Positions 51,606-61,451 of a DNA stretch of 64,000 nucleotides are shown here, one piece after another (within the stretch, counting starts at the first letter, position 1; each line of letters begins with the position of its first letter). The DNA is from Tomocerus qinae (Eukaryota > Arthropoda > Collembola > Entomobryomorpha > Tomoceridae), in assembly GCA_020055645.1 (NCBI GenBank), contig CM034549.1, positions 21,039,930 through 21,103,929 of the forward strand. Reading direction: 5' to 3'. Both the position numbers and the translations under genes were made by a program. Under the pieces are notes generated by a model. It was not told the origin of the DNA and made no database searches. It saw only the letters and a program-made list of their open reading frames with translations.

Positions 51606-52278
51606 CGCTGATGAGGAAAAGTACGTCAGTGACAGGCGGGTGACACTTTCAACTTTAAGTTTCAGAAATGAAGCCAGTAAGTATGAACTAAAGTCGTAGG
51701 TGCAAAGAATTTTAAGTTCAAAATGATTACTAGTATTTTAATACTTTGATGAAATAATTAACCTGGACCGTCAGCTAAATAAAAATTAATTTTGGTTAGA
51801 TTGAAATTGATAAGCCCAGCATAGTATAGTATAACACGCACTAAGCACAGTGTCTCGCACAATAATCATTTTTTATTGCTTTTGCGATGTTATTCATTGT
51901 GAGATCCATATAGTATTCAAATAAGCCGCAGTAAAATAGCCGGGAAATTTGTTCTTTCACTAGAACTTCGGCAATTTGAATTGGCTAAAGATAAGCAAAA
52001 GCATCGATTTCGAATAGATTTCGAAGCAGATTTCATTTAAAGTCAAACGTTATAATATTTAATAATATTGGTGTGATTTTTGCATTGCAGTTTACTGCTC
52101 CACGAGAAGAGGGTTATTATTAACTGCAGCACATCCTCGTCCGGTTTATTTACTTTTTGTATTTAAAAACAAAATGTAGGTTAACTGCTTTGACAAAATA
52201 CCCATCAGATCAGTCAGATCGACTGCTAAAGTTTTCCCAGCATCGTATTTTTACTTTCTTTTATTTGGCACAACAAAA
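51606..52278. promoter_or_regulatory. presumed bidirectional promoter of NFS1 and mS38
   Basis: Only 673 bp separate the two start codons, so both promoters and 5' UTRs must lie here unless there are distant 5' exons. Both genes encode housekeeping mitochondrial proteins, which often share bidirectional promoters. TGACGTAC near 51,619-51,626 (bottom strand) resembles a CRE half-site. No TATA box is clearly placed. Outside the coding exons the two flanks do not resemble each other, so the duplication does not visibly extend into the promoter. Confidence 0.5.
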
Positions 52279-52377
52279 ATGATTAGAAAGCCGTTGGAGA
52301 AAACACTTTCACTAACTGCTTTATGCAGTAAGATGTGCAATGTGTCCATAAGGTCTAATTCTACAATCGGGACCAGA
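52279..52377 (+). repeat. duplicated presequence segment, mS38 copy
   Basis: Codons 1-33 of mS38, the inverted partner of 51507-51605. Codons 10-13 (CTTTCACTAACT) are identical at nucleotide level, whereas most other codons differ only at the third base. See the NFS1 copy for the comparison. Confidence 0.9.
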
Positions 52378-53251
52378 TCTGGATGTACTAGGACTGGAAT
52401 TAATTCTGCCTTTGGATTCCCAAATAAATCTTTTAATGGTAATGGTACAATTCTCATCAAAACTGCTGAATTACAGATGATTTTATTTATTTATTATGTT
52501 GGTCCCTGTTGCGGTATAATTTATAGCCCCTGTTGAAAGGAAGTAAAACATTCTCTGATTTCTTTGATTCTAAATAGGTTTCCCACAATTGGGGTCTAAG
52601 ATCTCGAACCAGGAACGACCTCAGGATATTTGGTCGTTGACCAGTGGAGCATCGCTTATTGGTTCAAGATCTCTGGATGTACACATACCGTCGTATGATC
52701 GCCCTGCTATAGGAATCGGGAACGGCAGAATATCTTCGATTTACAAGGATCCTTCTAAAACGAATGAAGTGGACATTGAAGATCCTCTGTTACCATTTAT
52801 GAACATTATTGATTGTCCTATACCCGAAAACAGCGGCATCGAAAAACAAGCTGCGAGACTTATTGTTATCCGGAGAATTAAAATGAACAAGCACAAATTA
52901 AGAAAACTTAGAAAGAAGATGAGGTTTAGATGGGAAAAGATAAAGACCAGGCGGAAGATCAGACGAGAAAAGGCTTTTCTGGATGAAAGATTGGCTAAAC
53001 TTAGAGAATTTGAAAAGTTTGATGCTAAACAATTTGTCCAAGATTGTATTCGGAGAGCTAAAGAAGTTCCGACACCACGAAGATGGCAAGATCCTTTAAT
53101 GCCGGCGTGGTATAAAGAAGAACAGATGCTAAAAGAGGAAAAGCTTAATCGCTATAGAAAGGCTGTTAACTTGTATTTAAATAAGCGAATTGATTTTAAA
53201 CCGCCTCCTTTTGGAAGATATGTGGGAGAGAAAAGGAAAGAAAGAAAATGA
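52279..53251 (+). CDS. AURKAIP1: mitochondrial small-subunit ribosomal protein mS38 (AURKAIP1 family)
   Basis: Two exons (52279-52438 and 52578-53251) joined in phase 1 give 277 residues. The family assignment rests on the basic block from about residue 144: RLIVIRRIKMNKHKLRKLRK, followed by KMRFRWEKIKTRRKIRREK, which matches the conserved C-terminal mS38/COX24 domain. In the mitoribosome this peptide threads into small-subunit rRNA. A long charged helix follows (AFLDERLAKLREFEKFDAKQ). The N-terminal 33 residues form a basic, Ser/Thr-rich mitochondrial presequence almost identical to that of NFS1 next door. The remainder between presequence and basic block is poorly conserved in the family. 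The exon 1 donor has a tandem alternative 6 bases downstream (52444), also in phase 1, which would add two residues. The protein is longer than the human one (about 200 residues). Confidence 0.88.
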
Positions 53252-54613
53252 AATTTTGTATAAAATAATATCAATAATAAGTCTACATAGATGAGTCATG
53301 TAACAATAATTGCATTTATATTGCTATTTAAGTTTGACAAATATTTGTTCAAATCTATGCAGTGGCTTAAGATGGGGTTCTTAGTCTAATCCCATTCGAT
53401 GCTGTAAGTTAAAGTTAATTGAACATCAACAGCATCCTTTCAATATGTATACAACAAGAAGTGATTATGCCAGCCTGTCTGAATTACTTTAAATGAATGA
53501 GTAAATATGTAGACATGTCAATTTGAGATCAATTATAAGTAAGCCTGTCTCATTTTTGTTGTGTTAGTTTGGGCTTTTCTCATTGGCCATCTGCCTGCAT
53601 CCATCCTAACCCCACAATACATGAACTTGTCAGTCCTGATTATTGCAATTGTAGAAAGAAAATTGCAATCGGGTATGCATAATATCCTAACGCATAATAT
53701 TTTATTTTAATATATTTAGTAGTCAATCAAATTGAGAACTGCGTATTTTTGCCTTCAAGGTAACTATAATAGTTAGGCAATTGGGTTATACTTTAGTGTA
53801 ACAATATGCCATTGACAAAAGGCAATTGGTTTACTGCATTCGCATGACTTGCTCTTTTGCCCAGCTATCGATTGGTTGGAAATTTCCTATTTATTTTTAA
53901 GATATCAGACTACAGTTGTTCAGATTCACACGCTTTCAGGGAGAAATTGTTCTGTTGTCTGGTATTTCCCTCTTCTACTCGCAATTCATTTCTCTTCTCT
54001 CCAAACAACCACAACTTTGCTTTGATGCATCCGAAACTTTCATATGCCAAACCTACTATTATCAATAAACTACGTGCTACATAATTTTGCTTTTGCTTGT
54101 TCGCGTTTGTGGCACGTAGAGATGTTCTTTAATATCCTTCTTTGATGACTATTCTGTTCCATATTTTCACAATGGTCTCGGAGAATTCTGTGAATCGATT
54201 TTCATGCTTGCTCCTACTAAGTTATAAAATCTATGTTACCTGATGTCGGCGGAGCCGTAAGCGAGCCGTAGTGTATCTCTTTTTCAATTTCACATTGCAC
54301 CCAAACGATCCATCTACCTTCTAATATTTATAGAAATGTCTACGTGTAAGAGTAAATAAAATAACGCCGTGTACCCTTGCACGTCTTTACACCACAAGTC
54401 CTATTTATTTTTATATTAGTCAAAACCATTTCCAGTTTATTTTCATTATTTTCATGCATAATATATCAACTTTAATATAGTATCTGTAAGTACATGTTAG
54501 TAATGCATATTAAGTACGATCTGTAATTATGTCCTAAACTAAGATTATTATATCTGCTCATTTCGTTTCGTTACCTATGCCTGAATATATAGTAATACAA
54601 TATTATAAAATAT
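53252..54613. other. convergent intergenic region, mS38 and TRPA 3' ends
   Basis: No exon or repeat recognised. The open frame at 53,857-54,084 has no features. Several TTTATT (bottom-strand AATAAA) occurrences near 54,410-54,440 could end the TRPA transcript. Confidence 0.5.
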
Positions 54614-57600
54614 TTATCCGAAGGCTTTCTTTACAGGTTTCTTTCCTTCAGCAGCCACCGTAATAGCTTCCTGGATGGCAATATCTTTCACTAGTTGCTT
54701 CAATTCCTCAGAATATCCGTCAGTTTTCATGTTTTCAATGGTTCTCGTAACTCTATTTGAATGCAATAACATAATACTTTACAATTCTACATAATACTCC
54801 TTGCATGAATACATATTATTATACATATAATCAGCCTATAGGAATTTGAATATGCCTAAGAAATCATAGTGTTATATATCATACCCTCCTTTAAAATTCA
54901 AGTGATTCCATTGAGTCATGCGTAGGCTTAAAAAGGCAAGGGCTGGTTTGCCACTTAGCCACACAACTAGAGAATCAACAAAACTTATTGATTGTAGCTG
55001 CATCACTGCCGTCTTGTATTCCGCATCTCTGAACAAATCCTGTATGTCATGTAACAAAACAAATAACATTCTATACGCATTACTACTATGCGTACTGTCC
55101 ATAAGACGTATATCTATACTTCCGTTAAGTTGCGTATGTATTAAATTAGCCCAAAAACTGAACAGTTTCTCTTGCCTGGAAATCTTTGACAGCAACTGAA
55201 GTTAATACGTTGGCCAAAACCAAGCCAAATCCGAATACTGCAATAACAATGATAAATTGGCCGACAATAGCGTTTTTGGTGAGGTCTGGGCCATCATCAC
55301 CGTAGAAAGTTTCCTTGTATTCTACTTCTCCTGTCATCAGCATGAAATTTTTAATGATGCCAAAGGGTAGGTACAAGAATTGGCTGTCCTGTTCAAAGGA
55401 TGAATAAATTGGTCATTAAATTAGTCACGTAGAAATAAAAGAAATAAAATGAGTAGTTTGATTTGATATTGCTACTGCATACTAGTTAAATACTATGCAA
55501 ATGGAAGAATGATTATAAACCAACCTTGGCTACATATCGATTTAAAGCGGGGACGAATGCCACCAAAATGGGGAAACCGATACAGAGAAGAAATATTGCA
55601 TAATTTTTTACGGTTTCAACAAGTATTGATAAGAGTAGAGCTAGTCTTGGAATATTCGCCAAGTCATTTAGTAGCATCAACCACACGAAAGTAAACATTA
55701 CCTACAACATCAAAAACATTTTAAGAGATTTAATTCTACTACCATAGTCCTTTTAATATGGCACACTCGAACATTTCCGTTTACTGTTTACTAATGGTAG
55801 GTATGCGATATTAATCTTTTTCAATTACCACTCCGATATGGTACTGCCAAGCTGGAATGTTGATTGGGTCCATATATGCTGGTAAAATATTTACCAGCAC
55901 TACAAAGTGCCTAATCCATTGTAGGATCGACAAAGGGTGATTCAATAAGTACGTTTTCAAGCCGCAATTGGCTACGATGAATTTTACTACTTCTTGGGCC
56001 ACAAACAATGGAGTATAAAGAAGCAACAAAGTAGCCAATGTTCTGGCCCAAGCTGTATGGAAGGTACAACTTTCTTCTTCTGAACAAAGATAAAAATGAA
56101 AGAATTAGTTTACCAATTGTGTTCCTGAAAGTGATTGATGTCAAGGAGGTTGGTGATGTAAAAATGCATTAACTTACCACTTAACCTCTTCTTGAAGCCT
56201 AATGAACGAAAAATTCTCAAGTCTGTAAATCCAGTCTGGTCGGTTGTGGTATCGGTGGAATTGCTTGGGCAATTCGGAGGATACAATTCATAGCAAAGAA
56301 TTGAATATAGCAATAGCCATACAACCTGAAATTTAGGGAGCAAAATTAGTGCAACTACTGAAGATGCGCAGATAAATATAAATAATGAAAATCATTCAAG
56401 AATATTATTGAAATTTTACGTATGACATGATGTATAAGAAAGTAAGGGGTTGCAATATTTTCCATTTTTCGATGAGGAAAATGCTGACAACCGGATGAGA
56501 GAGTATTATTCTCTGCTGCCTGACTGGGGCATCGAAAATTCCTCGAATCAGTTTGGATTCATTCCGGATTTCATTTAGGTCAAATCCAGTGACAGGTCTA
56601 CATAGAAATTATGTGAGTTATTGCAATGGTTCGACATAGAAAGACGACAGCGATTGTTAAAAGCTAAATGGTGTAACATACCCAAAATCGATCTTGACTT
56701 TTTCTAGATCATCTTCAGAAGTCGACGGAAGATAAGAAATGCACTTGTCCAACATAGGCACGGCTGCCTCTGGAGTTTTTTTGTAGATTTCTGCCAACAA
56801 CTCCGTTTTTTTAGCTCTGGAAATAAGTATTAGTGTATCATAATATTTGTACACGGTTTCTGTGTTTTTTATGGGTCTAATGTGATTGTCATCATAAATT
56901 ACTCTGTATATGGCAATAATGAAATGAAACTGTTCTCATTTAGTGTAGGGATCAAAAGAATAACTAACAATTGGTGTATCTTCCAGTAAAAGTGAGACTA
57001 TAGGTAATAGCTTGTGTTGGTGGGTAGGGTAAAAGTTCTTTTTGTAAAGTTTTGTACTTACATCGCCTCCTTATGCCCATACTCTTTTATTAGGAGCCGA
57101 GCAACCTTTGTCGTTCGATTTTTTACGGCCACCTTAAGTGGAGACTCCATTTTAAAATTTGGATTTTCATTTAAAATGAGTTTTCTTCTCTCAACTTCAT
57201 CATTGCGAAGCTGGTAAGATTCTCTGAACAGAGTCTCGACACAAAGAAGAGGATTTGCATATTTCCCTAAAATGACATTAAGGAATATACATTTACATAC
57301 AGATTGGGCAACACATTCATGTAAATACAAGCAGCAGGGAGAGATAAGCATGAGATATACGTATCTATCTCGGGGTGTTGGTGGACGATGCACAAGCACA
57401 GTAAAAAGTGTATTACCAGAAACTTGAGCCAGAAGATGAAGGCAAGTCTCTCCCTTATTGTTCAGCTGAGAAACTTTAGTTTTTGGGCTTGAGACCAAAG
57501 CTTTGAATATATCTACGTAACAATACTTTGCTGCCACATGAAGCGCTGTGTTCCCGTCTTTTCCTTCTATATTCACAGCCTCTGCAGGGAGAATGTCCAA

Positions 57601-59380
57601 CAAGAACTCGACACATTTAACTGCGTCTGGACCATCTCCTAAATTAGTACATAGATGAAAGTTCTAAGTATGCACTTGTATTTATGAATACAAAGGACAG
57701 AAATGAGAATACATATTGTATGCAAATCAAAATTCAAATGAATTGTATACAGCCTTTTTACCTTTCTGGACAGCCAACCATAACGAAGGGACGTCCGCCA
57801 GTAAAGATTTGATTGCCGAGTTATTTTCATCATTAAACTTATCCCACAGAAATTGAAACATATTCAAAGCAGAATGCTTCAACATTGTCTCAACAATGTT
57901 CTCGCCTGCATCAGATCTGCTTTTGATAAGATTACTGTTTTTTGCGAGGAGAATTTCTGCTATCTTGATAGCTTCTGGAGTATTGCCTATTAAATAGATT
58001 AAAAATCTCCATAGAATGTGCTCTACAGACTGTTACTTACATATATTATGTACAATATATACCATCTTTCCTATTATACTATACTAGGCTGTCACAATTT
58101 CAAAGCATTAATTCCATAAAAAGAACAATTGCATTTAATTCCTTAATTTCCATACCAAAAAAGACTTTTCCATCATTCTTAATTTTGTTTAGTACTCGAA
58201 AAGATAGGTTTTCTGTTTTCAAGTAGATTGTGTAGTTTTTCATGCTGTTTATATAATGATAGTTAACATTTCATAATAGTGAACACAAAATGTGATTTGA
58301 TATCTGTAACAGAATATTCTTGAATCCGATAAAAACAGCAATTTTTGCATTTTAATTTCATAATTTGCGTACCCAAAAAGATGTAGGATTCTGAATTTTA
58401 TTCTACTAGATATGCACTCAGATACCCGAAGTTCCTCAACTCATAAGCATTAGGTTTAACAGGAAGTTGGAAGTTTATAAATGGAGTTCTTACACTTGAG
58501 GATGAGTTGAAATGGATTTTCTCCATTTTCATTCCTTGCATTTGTATCTGCTCCACGTTCAACGAGGAGCCTAACGAGTTCAGACTGCTGACTGAGATAA
58601 CAAGCGTTGTGTAATGCCGTCCATCCCTTCTTGTTCTGTGAGTTTATGCCAAAAGCTTTCCAGTTATCGAGGATAAACTTGGCTGCTTCCAAGCAGTTAG
58701 AATACCCTGTTGATATAAGCATGTTTAATGTTAATATTAGATGATTCACAAGAATAACACTATTTATGATCTACTCACACAGATCCAGACACAAAGTATC
58801 ATTCTGTACATATTCAATTACTTTCTATTCACTTTAGGTACATATGTAACATTGAATTAAATACTAGGGGCAGTAAACACGGATGTGATAGAAAGAGAGT
58901 GTAAAATTTACTTGAACAAACAAATCATTTGCACTGCCAGATCCCAGAACACAGTGCTCTAGTGTTTATAGTGTTAAATATATAACCAATCGGAAGTGAT
59001 AGAAGCACTGCTCTTCCTTAAATGTCTCTACTCCAGGAATTTAATCAATACTGCCTTCATTTGAATTTTAAATGAGCAAAGTATTCCCCTATAGGGATCT
59101 ACCAACATATAAAACTGAAGTATAAAATTGTCATCTTACCCCCTTCTGCAATCCTATGGAGCAAAGTGTCCTTAGACGGTTCATAAACCTTCCAGGCACT
59201 TCCCGGTTCTGCACTGATGAAAGCTGTTAGTTCGGGGATGTTGCCTCTACGTGCAGAGTCGAGAATTTGCACGTCTTCGGGTAAATCCTTGTCCTTATCA
59301 AACCCACTGCTATCGCCCATTCCGTTTAGTGGAACAATTTCGTCAGGCATGATTTCTATAATATTCGGATACAAACTCAT
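54614..59380 (-). CDS. TRPA-family cation channel, painless/pyrexia-like
   Basis: Thirteen minus-strand exons: 59380-59140, 58706-58494, 57986-57762, 57638-57417, 57266-57062, 56816-56682, 56597-56420, 56325-56178, 56079-55829, 55701-55525, 55388-55176, 55039-54885 and 54752-54614. All phases agree; the product is 833 residues. N-terminal ankyrin repeats are visible (GWTALHNACYLSQQSELVRL; GNTALHVAAKYCYVDIFKAL; SPLKVAVKNRTTKVARLLI). A pre-S1 segment and S1 follow (HPVVSIFLIEKWKILQPLTF), then further membrane helices, for example LANIPRLALLLSILVETVK and NYAIFLLCIGFPILVAFV. The pore region is FGIIKNFMLMTGEVEY, and the last helix contains GQFIIVIAVFGFGLVLANVL. Layout and pore motif fit insect painless/pyrexia TRPA channels, used in noxious heat or chemical sensing. 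The intron after 55176 starts with GC rather than GT. The start is the first ATG of the open exon; extra 5' exons are possible. Confidence 0.9.
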
Positions 59381-60222
59381 TACTCTACATTTAAAGGAGC
59401 TATTCTCTTTACAAAACGAAGAGTTCAAAGAGAATGAATCGTTTTAATCAGTGCAACAGAAAACACGAAGAACAAAAGTACAAATACTGTGAATAGATAT
59501 AATATAACAGCTAAATATACTACAATGCTGTGTCAGTGATAATTGTAACATGAGTCACAGTTTTATTACTTTGCAATGAACTTTGACTCTTGTATTGTTT
59601 ATAATATAAACTTGATATACAGGAAATATATAAAAAAGTGCATATACCTATAATTTTAGGACCTGTAAACATTCCAGTTAAGTTCAACATTCGAATATGT
59701 AGCTACTAGTGTATACTACATAAATCAATGTAAATTCGTTTAGGTGCTGGAAACAGTGCTCTAAGGGAGTGAAAAGAAAACCAGTAATGTGCTTACGTTT
59801 ACAAAAGTAAAAGATTTTGATTTTGTTTAGGTTTGACTTACATTTGCATTTAAAAGAGTCGATGACGTAGTGAGGATATTACTACAGGGTAGGGAGGTTT
59901 CCGATTTCATCCAGTGAGAGTGCAATAAAAGATAATTACACGGAACTACATAATTGGAGACACACTGAGATTTATGCGTGGAGTAAATTGATATACATAA
60001 AATAAGGAGCAAGCCTCACTTAAGTTTAAACAAGTGTTTCGCCAAAATGGTATTAGGTCGTTGTTACTTAAGTAGTTTTATATGTATCTACCCACTTGTG
60101 TATCTACTGTATCTGTATAGTAGCAATATTGAATTCATTTAATACGTCTTCTGGCTATTATAACACGCCTAGAACTCTCTCACCACAACCGCAGTGCAGT
60201 ACAGTCTCGTTCTCGTCTCGAC
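59381..60222. promoter_or_regulatory. intergenic region between divergent TRPA and the candidate gene at 60.2 kb
   Basis: It should hold the TRPA promoter and, from about 60,160, that of the plus-strand candidate, where composition becomes less AT-rich. No specific motif can be assigned with confidence. The 59,827-60,012 open frame is not convincing. Confidence 0.35.
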
Positions 60223-60373
60223 ATGGCGACGGGGTCAAAGCAGCGTAATAAATCCCTGATGTGCATTACTGGTGTTGCCTTTGCTGACAACAACACAACA
60301 GAAATCGAAACGATTAAAACTGCTTTAGTTTTTATTTTATCTGAGCAATTCTATTCTCAATTTGGCACGGACG

Positions 60374-61451
60374 ATGGATTCGAAACTCGAGATGGGTGAG
60401 TAATCTGCAAAATTCACAATTTTCTAACTTTCGTAACACAATATCGTAGGAAATGGCTACTACGTGTATTTTTATCCTTATATTATTCGATTATTTCGTT
60501 GTTTGTTGATGATTACACAAAGATAGCACTTACTTTGCAGCACTGAACGATAAGATTCCCTTGAGTAAAGTCATTAGGGTTATCAAGTCTATTTTCTATG
60601 TAGTGAAAACAGTATAGTGTGTTTAAATATCATTAAAAGGGAGTATTAAGTCTATATTTTTAATTTTCAAGTGTGAAAAATCGTAATGTCATGAAATTTT
60701 GTTTACTTCTTTGTGAGTCACTCTTTGAGTAAAGTTTTTCTTATCTCTGCCCTGCGTTTTACGTGCTCGGAAGACATCCTACAGAATACAGAAGACATTT
60801 CAGTTCAGGCAGCCACAGTGGCTTTCACGTACGCACAATAAATAAGTACTTGGTAGAGTTGGTATGTAATTATGTTTTATATGTACCTACGCTACGGGTA
60901 ATTATTGCATTTTATGTTCAAAGAAGACGAGAAAAACATGAGATTCTACAAATTCAACTTCTTTTACACTTTTGTCTATATACTATATATAAGACTATCT
61001 ATACATGTTGTGGGGGCTACTGTATGAGTTCAAATGCACTTTAGATGCATTTGTGGCTTTGAAATGAGCAAAGTCCACTCTCCTTGTGTTGAGTCTATGG
61101 ATTAGATTTTCTTGGTGAATATAATGCGTACCTACAGCTATGTAATAAGTAGTTAGTTGCTTGCCCATGTCTACCATTGCGAATAAGTGCTGTATGAGTA
61201 TATTTTTTACAAACGCACCCTTCTATTTGAATGTGTTAAAGGGTTTAATGAGATTATTGCATGTTGTTATATGTTATAGGCACCAGAGTGCTGGCAGTCA
61301 GCACTCCACGGAGAATACTAAACAGCAAATCGGCAAAACAGAACCTTATGGGCAAGTTGGAAATTCTTTCGGTGGGCTGTTTTGGGTTACCATTATTACA
61401 TGCCAGTTCTTCTACTCTCTTCAATGTCTTTATCCTGACTTGTATTCAGTA
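60374..61451 (+). CDS. candidate 5' exons of an unidentified gene, partial
   Basis: Exon 1 (60374-60395) starts ATGGATTCG in a good context and ends at a perfect GTGAGT donor in phase 1. A TTATAG acceptor opens exon 2 at 61280 in matching phase, giving MDSKLEMGTRVLAVSTPRRI then LNSKSAKQNLMGKLEILS. Exon 2 may end at 61371 (weak GTGGGC donor) or 61451 (strong GTAAGT donor). A further possible exon lies at about 62,796-62,923, ending DELDYTYW before GTATGT. The RRIL motif resembles an APC/C destruction box, and a short basic N-terminus followed by a later segment ending in YW recalls geminin. That is only a speculation. An upstream ATG at 60223 opens an overlapping frame (MATGSKQRNKSLMCITGVAF...) of 58 codons that also stays open across the same splice. 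No homology is certain, and the rest of the gene would lie beyond the window. Confidence 0.35.
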
